Origin: Gammaproteobacteria bacterium
GTDB lineage: Bacteria; Pseudomonadota; Gammaproteobacteria; Pseudomonadales; Pseudohongiellaceae
Assembly (NCBI GenBank): GCA_016762975.1
Contig: JAESUV010000135.1
Location: 1-14,069, forward strand
Direction of reading: 5' to 3'
DNA length: 14,069 nucleotides
How positions within the stretch are numbered: position 1 is the first letter of the stretch; each line of letters begins with the position of its first letter. The notes below the pieces were generated by a model. That model saw only the letters and a list, made by a program, of their open reading frames with translations, was not told where the DNA came from and ran no database searches. The position numbers and the translations under genes were made by a program. This document shows positions 1 through 5,872 of this stretch, in pieces.

Positions 1-338
1 ACAATCGTATCTAGGTTCTCGGAATTCTGCTCCAGAGCGGCCAGGCCAAACTCGCCAGCGGCGTCAACGGCCGAACCGGCAAAATCAATAGCCCGATCGT
101 TAGCCCGCCCGCCTATCTCGATAACATTGGAAGCCAGGGCGATAACCTCACCGCTGGCGTCACTGGTTTGAAGTATTAGATTTCCCGCCACATTGCCAGA
201 AACTTTAGCCGAGCCGCCCTGAGTCGATCCTTGCTGAGCTATTCGGTTATCAGCCTCACTCGTAGAAATATTAGTCTCATCAATATCCGTGACAGTACTG
301 GTACTTGACCTTGATTTATTGCCGCTGAATAGACCCAT
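1..338 (-). CDS. 214-aa tail-anchored structural protein candidate, partial copy (window edge)
   Basis: First 112 codons of the gene that is complete at 9712-10356; the C-terminal half, including the membrane anchor, lies beyond the window edge. It starts at ATG 338, which overlaps the stop of the 102-aa gene as TAATG. It differs from the complete copy by one base at position 53, which makes a codon for glutamate (GAG) here and lysine (AAG) there. The truncation is an artefact of where the circle was opened and not a pseudogene. Confidence 0.9.
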   Translation of the reverse strand, partial: MGLFSGNKSRSSTSTVTDIDETNISTSEADNRIAQQGSTQGGSAKVSGNVAGNLILQTSDASGEVIALASNVIEIGGRANDRAIDFAGSAVDAAGEFGLAALEQNSENLDTI

Positions 339-646
339 TACTTCCGCTTCCCTCGTTTCTTAACAAACAGCGTATAGCCGATATAAACGACACCCGCGAC
401 CATAGCCAGGCCATGAGCTGAGCCCAGGACGCCGGCAATAGGATTGGACGAAATACGGAATGAGCCATCAGCACCCAAAGCAATCGAGGCGTTAGGATTA
501 CCAAAAGTCGGATCCCCGAAAACCTTGGCGCCGGTGGTAACGGTATTATTTATAGGGCCGGCAGCACTATCATTGGAACCGGCTGGCGCGGCAGCGCCGG
601 CGGTACCGAAAGAACTAGCAAGCGTAGACAAGAAAGCTAGAGACAT
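338..646 (-). CDS. 102-aa membrane protein, putative virion component
   Basis: Not recognised as a named family. The protein has a mildly hydrophobic Ala/Ser-rich N-terminus, a Gly/Ala/Asn-rich middle, one strong membrane span at about residues 76-95 and a very basic tail (KKRGKRK), which predicts the C-terminus on the cytoplasmic or DNA side. I chose ATG 646, four bases after the upstream 98-aa stop, over an in-frame TTG at 688 that would overlap that gene; GGGA lies at suitable spacing. The stop overlaps the next ATG (TAATG), indicating translational coupling to the 214-aa gene. By position just downstream of the capsid gene, and by analogy with PM2, FLiP and PRD1, it is likely a protein of the internal virion membrane. 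That role is inference. Confidence 0.7.
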   Translation of the reverse strand: MSLAFLSTLASSFGTAGAAAPAGSNDSAAGPINNTVTTGAKVFGDPTFGNPNASIALGADGSFRISSNPIAGVLGSAHGLAMVAGVVYIGYTLFVKKRGKRK

Positions 647-650
647 AGGA

Positions 651-947
651 CTATTTCCCGAATTGCTTAATCGCGAACCCGCCGACAATCAAAATCGTAC
701 CAACGAAGGCTACACTCATAAAAAGGTTAGCCCGCTCTATTCCAGTTTCGGGAACACCTAAACCAAAAAACGGTCTAACCTCGGCGGCCGTCTCATCGGT
801 TGTCCTTTCAGCTCGGGGAGTAAACTGCATTTCATTGACCCGGGCCAGCTCTAGATCGCGCTGCGTTTCAGCAACCCGTATCTCACCAAATACATTTAAA
901 GCCGTATTTAGAAGGCTACCGAACCCGCCTGTGTTTTCTTCAACCAT
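651..947 (-). CDS. 98-aa membrane protein, putative virion component
   Basis: Unrecognised small protein directly downstream of the capsid gene. Residues 1-60 are polar and look helical, with a charged stretch at about 20-40; a Gly/Pro-rich linker follows, then one membrane span at about 75-93 near the C-terminus. GTG at 950 and ATG at 947 are adjacent in frame; GGAG lies 8 bases before the ATG, so I prefer 947. The stop is four bases from the start of the 102-aa gene. With that gene and the 214-aa protein it forms a run of three proteins with C-terminal anchors, which suggests a capsid-to-membrane linker role (inference). Confidence 0.7.
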   Translation of the reverse strand: MVEENTGGFGSLLNTALNVFGEIRVAETQRDLELARVNEMQFTPRAERTTDETAAEVRPFFGLGVPETGIERANLFMSVAFVGTILIVGGFAIKQFGK

Positions 948-978
948 CACAATAACTCCAGAATTAAAAGCGGGTTAA

Positions 979-1845
979 TTAGCGACCAAGTGCGCCAATA
1001 TATTCCGAAATCACCGTAATCGTGGCAGCGCCGGTGGTGGTCAACTTGTAGCGAAAATCTTGCACACCTCGAAGATCAAGCGTATTACCCGAGAATCCTC
1101 GCTCGGTTCTATCAATCGTAGTCATACCGGCTTGAGGAACCCTAACACCGTCCAACTGGATGCTTTCGTTGACGGCTTTCGTTCTATCGAAAACGTCCAC
1201 ATTATTCCTAGTAGCCTTAACCCTAGAGATATCATTGGCGCTCATTCTAAAGTGAACTCGTGATAGCGCCTGGCTTCTAACATCGCCGAAAGGCAAATCG
1301 GAATATTCTTTCTCTTCGGCGCCACCGACAGCCCGTGTAGTTTTACCCACGTGCAAAACCGTACCGATACCCATACCAGAACTGGCAGAAGTGGACGCGG
1401 CAATTTTCATAGTTCCATCGCCAGGCCAGCCCGCATTAATATCAATCTCAACCAATAGAGACTTAGCTTCTCTCGCATTGGGGTTAGCCTTTCGGCCCGC
1501 TGGCGACACTCGGCCGGTATCCAGGGAAGTCAATTCACTGGTAACTGAATTCTCCATCGCATAGCGATCAAAAGGGATAACCAGCACAGGGTTAGTAGCA
1601 AGAACGAATGCAGCGCGGCCATCAAATTGATTGATTGAATCGCGTTCAGTGAAATTATAGCGATGTATAACAATCTCATTGACGATTACACGAATCTCAT
1701 CGATATCGGCCAGCAGAGTACCCGTACCCCCGAGCGTAATTTGTAGCTCGTGATAGTTAGGCCCTATAGGCAATTTAAATAGTGCTGTATTGGAGGCGCT
1801 TACTGTTTGCGCGTCCGGTTGCGGCCCTTCGATTCTTTCTGGCAT
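979..1845 (-). CDS. Candidate double jelly-roll major capsid protein (288 aa)
   Basis: Best candidate for the major capsid protein. The length is close to PM2 P2 (269 aa from memory). The sequence is nearly all alternating beta pattern, without signal peptide or membrane span. Two halves can be drawn, about residues 20-150 and 155-285, as in a double jelly-roll. Each half has a similar stretch: IDEIRVIVNEIVIHR near 48-62 and ISRVKATRNNVDVFDR near 206-221, both followed by a segment rich in polar residues. Other landmarks are LVIPFDRY (88-95), a Gly-Pro turn GWPGDGTMK (139-147) and the C-terminal strand TITVISEYIG (275-284). The start ATG 1845 is preceded by AGGAA. It sits among membrane-protein genes and four genes below the packaging ATPase, the usual DJR-phage setting. 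No sequence match was available; the assignment rests on fold pattern and context. Confidence 0.72.
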   Translation of the reverse strand: MPERIEGPQPDAQTVSASNTALFKLPIGPNYHELQITLGGTGTLLADIDEIRVIVNEIVIHRYNFTERDSINQFDGRAAFVLATNPVLVIPFDRYAMENSVTSELTSLDTGRVSPAGRKANPNAREAKSLLVEIDINAGWPGDGTMKIAASTSASSGMGIGTVLHVGKTTRAVGGAEEKEYSDLPFGDVRSQALSRVHFRMSANDISRVKATRNNVDVFDRTKAVNESIQLDGVRVPQAGMTTIDRTERGFSGNTLDLRGVQDFRYKLTTTGAATITVISEYIGALGR

Positions 1846-1887
1846 AGCTTATATTCCTAAAAAATAATGTAAAAAAATTACCCTTTA

Positions 1888-1903
1888 TAGACCGATCGGT
1901 CTA
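1888..1903. promoter_or_regulatory. Perfect 16-bp palindrome upstream of the capsid gene
   Basis: TAGACCGATCGGTCTA reads the same on both strands and lies in the 60-base gap between the 34-aa gene and the capsid gene. In minus-strand RNA it would give a 6-bp stem with a GAUC loop, followed about 10 bases later by a run of seven U interrupted from the next U-run by ACAUUA. It could be an operator, an mRNA processing site or a weak attenuator setting capsid expression. It is too short and too far from the T-run to be called a terminator. Confidence 0.6.
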
Positions 1904-1905
1904 AC

Positions 1906-2010
1906 TCAGGAGCCAGTGACAACCTCAGTAATCGGGGCGAAGCGGAAAATGATCGCCGTTGTTAGCGCCGAAAGAAGAACTATCTGCAGTGCAAGTTTAT
2001 TGGATGGCAT
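1906..2010 (-). CDS. 34-aa single-span membrane peptide
   Basis: A short gene between the 68-aa gene and the capsid gene. ATG 2010 is preceded by CAGGAGCAGCACAG, a clear AGGAG ribosome site at 8-9 bases. The peptide has a basic N-terminus (MPSNK), a hydrophobic span at about residues 6-22 and a short tail with Arg and Glu, ending at TGA just before the palindrome. Such peptides are common in membrane-containing phages (PM2 and PRD1 encode several in their virion membrane). No family was recognised. The ribosome site and the fit into an otherwise empty gap support it being real. Confidence 0.65.
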   Translation of the reverse strand: MPSNKLALQIVLLSALTTAIIFRFAPITEVVTGS

Positions 2011-2046
2011 CTGTGCTGCTCCTGAAAAATATTTGTATTTTAAGTT

Positions 2047-2253
2047 TCAATCAATAGATTCAACCGCTTCAACATCACCACCCTCGACAACCTCAACAAC
2101 ATCGACAACCTCGGCGGGCTTTTTCTCTTTCAGCGGCTTAACCTTTTTCGTTTTCTTGGCGCTATCTTCACCCCGAATTCGACCAGGCGTCAACCCCTCA
2201 GCAAGCATTCCAAGACCGGCTACAGCCAGCCCTATTGGTATAAATATATTCAT
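2047..2253 (-). CDS. 68-aa membrane protein with charged low-complexity tail
   Basis: Unrecognised. An N-terminal hydrophobic span (about residues 2-18) is followed by a Lys-rich middle (AKKTKKVKPLKEKKP, about 32-46) and an acidic Val-rich tail (VVDVVEVVEGG) encoded by imperfect 9-base repeats at about 2079-2113. ATG 2253 follows AGGGG at about nine bases, and the gene begins 20 bases after the ATPase stop. The positive-then-negative tail could bind DNA or a capsid partner from the membrane. Expected to be a minor virion membrane protein by context (inference). Confidence 0.72.
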   Translation of the reverse strand: MNIFIPIGLAVAGLGMLAEGLTPGRIRGEDSAKKTKKVKPLKEKKPAEVVDVVEVVEGGDVEAVESID

Positions 2254-2273
2254 GTTACGTTTCCCCTGGTCAA

Positions 2274-2771
2274 TTAAAATAATCGGCGCTCGTGAACTTC
2301 ACCCATTTTTTCTACTTCAAAATATTGCCCTTGTTTAAACTCATTGCACCTTAATAAAACATCCTCGCTCCAATCCTCGGCAACTAGCTTCGCGTCCTTT
2401 TTCCCAATCCTAAATAAAAACATTTTTGTACACTGCTCTCGAATCGTTACATCAATCATTGTTGGACGGTGAGCAATATAATGATTTATATGGCCTCGAT
2501 GGCGGCCCATTGTCGCGGTCGCGATAGCAGCATCGTTTTTGTGAAAACACGATTTATATGCCTCATCAAAAAAGCACATACAGCCCTCAGACTCCCAATA
2601 AACCTCTAGAAATAATTCGAAATTATCGGTCTTAAAATCGGCCGGCCAGGTGGAATCGAAAACCGGATCGTGTACCAGGACTTTAATACCCATCGATTGA
2701 TAAACTCGCGCCATTTCTTTAGCCAGGCTTGACTTGCCTGTTCGCGTCGTTCCCCAAATAGCAGTGTGCAT
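2274..2771 (-). CDS. A32/P9-like packaging ATPase (165 aa)
   Basis: P-loop ATPase of the FtsK/HerA superfamily, the type that powers genome packaging in PM2, PRD1 and other DJR viruses. Walker A is GTTRTGKS at residues 7-14, almost at the N-terminus. Walker B is CMCFFDE at 64-70, with the catalytic Glu after Asp69. A GRHRGHINHYIAHRP stretch at 89-103 fits the conserved Arg/polar sensor region that follows Walker B in this family, and FLFRIGKKDA lies at 118-127. At 165 aa it is shorter than PM2 P9 and PRD1 P9 (roughly 230 aa from memory), lacking N-terminal extension and most of the C-terminal part. ATG 2771 overlaps the stop of the 260-aa gene (TGATG), so the two are translationally coupled. 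A Zot-like assembly ATPase of filamentous phages is the main alternative, but no filamentous capsid genes are present. Confidence 0.85.
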   Translation of the reverse strand: MHTAIWGTTRTGKSSLAKEMARVYQSMGIKVLVHDPVFDSTWPADFKTDNFELFLEVYWESEGCMCFFDEAYKSCFHKNDAAIATATMGRHRGHINHYIAHRPTMIDVTIREQCTKMFLFRIGKKDAKLVAEDWSEDVLLRCNEFKQGQYFEVEKMGEVHERRLF

Positions 2772-3553
2772 CAGTGAGGCGTCGGCATGGGCTCAGGGCG
2801 ATAGATATCATCGTCCTGGCTTTGTTCCGTTGCCGGCGTAGCCGGTCGAATTTTTTTCAGCTTTAGAGCTGCTCTGTTTTTCCACTTCTCCGATATCCAA
2901 AATCGGCCCCTAGAGAATATCGTTCCCACCCTTAATTGAGTTTTCGGCATTGTCAGCCGGCTTGCATAGTATTGAGCCAAGACCCCCATCAACAATACTC
3001 CAGGCGGTATATCAACAATCCCCTTCGCCGCATAATAATTAACCCAGGCGGCGTTATGAACCAGCCTTTCATCCTGGCCGGTTGCCGCATCTTTAATCGG
3101 GGCGAATTCATCAGAAATTAACAAATTGACAGTGAAAAACGTACTCGTGGTCATCTCGGCGGCCATCTGAATATTCGCCTGCTCAGCCAGATCGGTAGCA
3201 ACACGCTCATCCTCCTGGGCCTTTAGCCTGGCGCGGGCTTCGGGATCGGCTACGTGAGAAGTTTTCCGTCTTGAATTTAGCTTGCTTGCTGATTTCTTCT
3301 TATTAGTCGATCCAGGAGGCCGGCCCCTGCTTTTCTTCGGGGCGCCGTTGTCGTTTAAATTAACCTTGCCGGTTTTATCCCTATCCACATTATCTGCACT
3401 TAATTCACTGCCTTGTGATTTAAAGCCAGGCGTAACTTCGGGCATATTCGCCGCCAATTTACTGGCCGCGGCTTTAATCGTTCCATCACCACCGTTATTA
3501 GTATTATTTCCGGCATTATTCTCGGCATTATTCTCGGCATTATTCTCGGACAT
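2771..3553 (-). CDS. 260-aa AT-hook protein coupled to the packaging ATPase
   Basis: Unrecognised family. Residues 1-22 are Asn-rich and include three exact ENNA repeats encoded by a 12-base tandem repeat (3511-3546). A basic AT-hook-like segment KKSRGRPPGSTNKKK lies at 73-87 and further basic residues run to about 100; this part is likely disordered and able to bind AT-rich DNA. Residues 102-135 look helical and charged. The C-terminal half (138-235) appears folded, with AAWVNYYAAKGIVDIPPG at 168-185 and a hydrophobic helix to about 200, and a basic end. ATG 3553 directly abuts the T-run of a terminator hairpin, with its only ribosome-site-like GGGG inside the stem. Coupling to the ATPase suggests a packaging partner, DNA-recognition subunit or unique-vertex protein (inference). 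Confidence 0.75.
   Translation of the reverse strand: MSENNAENNAENNAGNNTNNGGDGTIKAAASKLAANMPEVTPGFKSQGSELSADNVDRDKTGKVNLNDNGAPKKSRGRPPGSTNKKKSASKLNSRRKTSHVADPEARARLKAQEDERVATDLAEQANIQMAAEMTTSTFFTVNLLISDEFAPIKDAATGQDERLVHNAAWVNYYAAKGIVDIPPGVLLMGVLAQYYASRLTMPKTQLRVGTIFSRGRFWISEKWKNRAALKLKKIRPATPATEQSQDDDIYRPEPMPTPH
3511..3546. repeat. 12-base tandem repeat, three perfect copies
   Basis: CGGCATTATTCT occurs three times without mismatch, and a diverged fourth unit follows on the downstream side of the coding strand. It encodes ENNA repeats at the start of the 260-aa protein. Because the unit is a multiple of three, slippage would change the number of ENNA units without breaking the frame. Confidence 0.9.
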
Positions 3554-3597
3554 AAAAAAACCCCAATTAATATATATATTCAGTATATTAATCAGGG
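3554..3597 (-). terminator. Rho-independent terminator ending the rep operon
   Basis: In minus-strand RNA, bases 3597-3584 pair with 3574-3561 to give an uninterrupted 14-bp stem: three C-G pairs, two G-U wobbles, then nine A-U pairs, around a 9-base loop, followed by seven U (3560-3554). On the plus strand the two wobble positions become A/C mismatches, so the hairpin is strand-specific. It lies seven bases after the stop of the 47-aa gene and directly before the ATG of the 260-aa gene. The mainly A-U stem suggests leaky termination. Confidence 0.75.
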
Positions 3598-3604
3598 CTG
3601 GAGA

Positions 3605-3748
3605 CTATTTAAATATGGATTTATAGGCCCTAACTACGTGGTATTTAACCTTTCTAATAAATTGCTGCCATGCGGTCTGCTTTGTAAGCCCGTTATATGG
3701 CACGAAAGTAACTTCTTCAATTATTATCAACTCCGTTTCGCTGGTCAT
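3605..3748 (-). CDS. 47-aa protein at the end of the rep operon
   Basis: A gene supported chiefly by its ribosome site: AGGAGG six bases before ATG 3748, the best in the window. It overlaps the end of the 73-aa gene by 32 bases in another frame. The N-terminus is acidic with an Ile-rich strand (ELIIIEEV, residues 6-13), and the C-terminal half is basic and aromatic (FIRKVKYHVVRAYKSIFK, 30-47), likely an amphipathic helix. There is no membrane span. No family was recognised. A small regulator, nucleic-acid binding accessory to Rep, or host-takeover peptide would fit its early position, but nothing in the sequence decides this. The terminator follows seven bases after its stop. Confidence 0.75.
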   Translation of the reverse strand: MTSETELIIIEEVTFVPYNGLTKQTAWQQFIRKVKYHVVRAYKSIFK

Positions 3749-3938
3749 TTTCACCCTCCTGGTCTTCCAAAATTTTTATCAAATTGTGATATCGAACAAC
3801 TAATGAATGCAAATTCCTAACTAATCGGGCGTTGATTTCCCTTTGATCGGTGCGATTGTTCTCGATATCAATAGCTAATTGAGTGCAATTTTTCCCAATA
3901 TCCTCAGTTTGAGCCAACAAATATGTTTGCTTTGCCAT
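3717..3938 (-). CDS. 73-aa helical (coiled-coil-like) protein
   Basis: Unrecognised. It looks almost wholly alpha-helical with heptad-like spacing of Leu/Ile/Val from about residue 8 to 57 (LLAQTEDIGKNC, INARLVRNLHSLVVRYHNLI), then a hydrophilic tail rich in Asp, Glu and Asn. It probably forms a dimer or a small coiled-coil bundle and has no membrane span. ATG 3938 lies four bases after the stop of the 166-aa gene, and the GGGGG that ends that gene can act as ribosome site. It is the third gene of the rep operon, so a replication or regulatory role is possible but unproven. Confidence 0.75.
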   Translation of the reverse strand: MAKQTYLLAQTEDIGKNCTQLAIDIENNRTDQREINARLVRNLHSLVVRYHNLIKILEDQEGENDQRNGVDNN

Positions 3939-3942
3939 CGAT

Positions 3943-4443
3943 TCAACCCCCAGTATGGCAAAATTCTAGTGTCGGATTAGGTGGTATTCCGATTCCCCTG
4001 GCTAACTCGAAACCCTGATTATCGAATATTTTCCAACTTCGGCCAGCTTCAAACAGGCCAACCGAGTCATCGAAAAACCACCTAAAAGCCTCGGCTTGAG
4101 TTTCTGCAGAAATATTGGCCTCGATTCTGCCAGTCACTATCAGCTTGAATTCTGTCTCCGCTGCGCTGGCCTTGATGATGTTATACATATCCAGCGATTC
4201 ATTAGCGGTTCGCATATTGTTATTCCCCTTATCGAGAACAACCTCGCCAACGAAACCCCCATCAACATAAAATTCTATCGGCGCTTCTCTCCAGGAGACA
4301 AAATCTAGTTGATCTATTCGGTCAGGAACAACCAAGCGGCTAGACTTCTCCCCAGCAATACCTCGCCCTAGAGGCAACCTAGTTTCTCTTTCGTTTGCCG
4401 CAATCTCTACGCTGAGATTGAAACTTTGCTCTTTTTTACTCAT
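3943..4443 (-). CDS. 166-aa protein of unknown function, coupled to rep
   Basis: Not recognised. I chose ATG 4443, which overlaps the rep stop as ATGAGTAA and has AGGA about eight bases upstream; an earlier in-frame start at 4485 would extend it into rep by 14 residues. The protein mixes beta segments (FYVDGGFVGEVVLDKG, about residues 58-73; EFKLIVTGRIEANIS, about 98-112) with a helix (AEAFRWFFDD, about 116-125), and is mildly acidic, without membrane span or signal peptide. Strict coupling to rep and its place in the early operon suggest a replication accessory, for example an ssDNA-binding or origin-processing factor. That is a guess from context only. Confidence 0.75.
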   Translation of the reverse strand: MSKKEQSFNLSVEIAANERETRLPLGRGIAGEKSSRLVVPDRIDQLDFVSWREAPIEFYVDGGFVGEVVLDKGNNNMRTANESLDMYNIIKASAAETEFKLIVTGRIEANISAETQAEAFRWFFDDSVGLFEAGRSWKIFDNQGFELARGIGIPPNPTLEFCHTGG

Positions 4444-5830
4444 CTTTCCGTCCTTGCCCTGGTGGGCCGTTATTACGCTTGTCAAAACTTGTCTTTTTTA
4501 CCCCCGAGTCAAAAAAGTTATTCTCCAGTATTAAATCAACATAGTAGGTGCCATCACCGGAGAACTGGAATCTAGTAATCCATTGCGTTTCGGTTTCACT
4601 TGCCTCCAGACTCTCTTCTTCCTTCTTGAGACGAAACAGGGCGCCGTAGGATCGTGTTCTGCGAAAGGCTTGCTGAGATTGATACCATTCAAGCAATTCG
4701 ATAGAAGACCACTCCAGGAGGCCAGGAGCCTCACTGGCGCCGCTGGCCTTCTTACTGGCCGTTTTACTGGCCGTGAATTGAACCGCATATTTGATTATCT
4801 CCAAAAACGTGGACGTTAAATCTTTAACTTCCGGCTTCAATTCTCGGATTTCGACATTATTCCCCCAAGCCTCGCGCATTTCTGCGAAGTCGATAGAACC
4901 ATCAACCAAAAGAATTACATTTAGGTGGACATTCCAGTCACGGCCGGCACTGAGAGGATCTTCTTGAATTACCAGGCTACCGGCAATCTGTGGAAAGGTT
5001 TTAACTAGCTTTTTGCGGCTCGAATATCCATGCCTGGCCCGATCCGCATCGGTACATTCGCGCTTTCGATCAATGAATTTTTCTTTAAATCGTTTAAATT
5101 GAAGGCGCTTTTCATCGCCTAAAGAACCGACCGAGAAATTGGGTTCAGTAAAAACACAATAGAATGCGCGGCGCCTGGTTCGCGATCCATTCATCCAAGC
5201 CATAATTGCAGGTATATACCGAGTAGCCATCCGCTGAGTTTCCGCCCTCGACTCATCTGGACACAACCGAACCTTGCCGCACTTCTCATCCCACATAGTG
5301 CGCCTGGCGCCGGTGGTGCGATCCACACCGCTATAGCCACCCTGGCGGCAATCCCGCATTTTCGCAACGTCAGAGCGTATCTGAGTGCCTAGAAGGAAGT
5401 TATTTGTCTCGTAGCTGGCCTCTTCGAGCTTATCAGCGAAAACAAGCTCAATACGGCGCCGCTCCTGGAAGCCTGGCAAAGCCTCCAGCAATTCCTCTTG
5501 ATGCTTCTTGAGATTGGCATTAGAAACCGGCGACTCACCACGAATGAGCAAGTTTTTGAATTCTTCAACTAGAAATTGTCGTTCGAGAGTACGTGCGTAT
5601 TTGAGGCAGCGAGGCCCCATAGAAACATCTTGAGCCAGGTAGATTGCCCGATCTAACTCGGCCATCTGTTTGGCGCGAGTATCGGTCGCCTGGTAGGGAA
5701 TTAATAAGCCAGCCTGCGAGCTGGTTGCGTAAACCTGATCAAGATCGGGCCTACCTCTACGGACGAAAGGTATACCAGTCGCAGGCCGCTGAGGTGAATT
5801 GTATGGCTTTTGAGGGGGATGTTGCAACAT
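4436..5830 (-). CDS. rep: Rolling-circle replication initiator, Rep_1/pC194-like (464 aa)
   Basis: HUH-superfamily endonuclease that would nick the double-stranded replicative form and start rolling-circle synthesis. Motif 1 is FYCVFTEPNF (residues 223-232), matching the FLTLTxPN form of pC194/pUB110 Reps. Motif 2 is WNVHLNVILLV (299-309), where the second metal-binding His is replaced by Asn (H302-L-N304). Motif 3 is IIKYAVQFTASK (345-356) with Tyr348 as the predicted single nicking tyrosine. A Cys pair, C184 and C190 (with C161 nearby), lies before motif 1 and resembles the Zn-binding Cys cluster of this family. About 220 residues precede motif 1, mostly helical and charged. ATG 5830 follows AGGAAA. 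It is the first gene after the promoter and hairpin, and is coupled to the 166-aa gene. FLiP and PM2 also replicate through Rep proteins of this superfamily. Confidence 0.87.
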   Translation of the reverse strand: MLQHPPQKPYNSPQRPATGIPFVRRGRPDLDQVYATSSQAGLLIPYQATDTRAKQMAELDRAIYLAQDVSMGPRCLKYARTLERQFLVEEFKNLLIRGESPVSNANLKKHQEELLEALPGFQERRRIELVFADKLEEASYETNNFLLGTQIRSDVAKMRDCRQGGYSGVDRTTGARRTMWDEKCGKVRLCPDESRAETQRMATRYIPAIMAWMNGSRTRRRAFYCVFTEPNFSVGSLGDEKRLQFKRFKEKFIDRKRECTDADRARHGYSSRKKLVKTFPQIAGSLVIQEDPLSAGRDWNVHLNVILLVDGSIDFAEMREAWGNNVEIRELKPEVKDLTSTFLEIIKYAVQFTASKTASKKASGASEAPGLLEWSSIELLEWYQSQQAFRRTRSYGALFRLKKEEESLEASETETQWITRFQFSGDGTYYVDLILENNFFDSGVKKTSFDKRNNGPPGQGRKDE

Positions 5831-5847
5831 TCCGTATTTCCTAATTT

Positions 5848-5867
5848 ATCTAGGTACGCACCTAGAT
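5848..5867. promoter_or_regulatory. 8-bp inverted repeat upstream of rep (operator or origin candidate)
   Basis: ATCTAGGT and ACCTAGAT flank the 4-base loop ACGC, a perfect hairpin starting 18 bases before the rep ATG and six bases downstream of the TATAAAT box. Its position over the expected transcription start suits an autoregulatory operator. Its place in the largest gene-free gap (76 bases) also makes it a candidate for part of the rolling-circle origin. No pC194-type nick sequence (CTTGATA) was found in or near it. Confidence 0.6.
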
Positions 5868-5872
5868 GGCCT

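Larger units (their letters stand above)
1..4051. repeat. Terminal direct repeat, left copy (circular genome overlap)
   Basis: This 4,051-base block recurs at 10019-14069 with a constant offset of 10,018. The protein products of the fully contained genes are identical, and the one base difference found is C at 53 versus T at 10071. The break points fall inside genes (the 214-aa protein at the left end, the 166-aa protein at the right end), which is what a circular molecule opened at arbitrary places gives. The true unit is therefore most simply a 10,018-bp circle or a head-to-tail concatemer of it. Confidence 0.95.

Noticed and set aside
316..504. 62-aa minus-strand frame inside the 102-aa and 214-aa genes
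   Set aside because: Alternative frame fully covered by genes with coupled starts; no ribosome site of its own. The same applies to its copy at 10334-10522.
647..688. TTG start extending the 102-aa protein to 116 aa
   Set aside because: It would overlap the 98-aa gene by 38 bases with a rare start, while ATG 646 fits four bases after that stop.
1916..2338. 140-aa open frame on the plus strand
   Set aside because: Antisense to the 34-aa, 68-aa and ATPase genes; its Ser/Thr-rich low-complexity product is the mirror of the Val/Glu repeats in the 68-aa gene.
2274..2771. Zot-like ATPase of a filamentous phage
   Set aside because: No filamentous coat, adsorption or Rep gene order is present; the Walker B and following GRHRG...HRP region and the membrane-phage context fit an A32/P9-type packaging ATPase better.
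3511..3546. CRISPR-like or iteron array
   Set aside because: Units are only 12 bases, directly adjacent with no spacers, lie within a coding frame in multiples of three, and are far from rep's promoter.
3282..3626. 114-aa open frame on the plus strand (Leu/Ala/Ser-rich)
   Set aside because: Antisense to the 260-aa gene; the LFSALFSALFS repeats are the reverse-strand reading of the ENNA repeat.
4531..4788. 85-aa minus-strand frame inside rep
   Set aside because: An out-of-frame Arg-rich reading of the rep coding sequence, without a supporting ribosome site.
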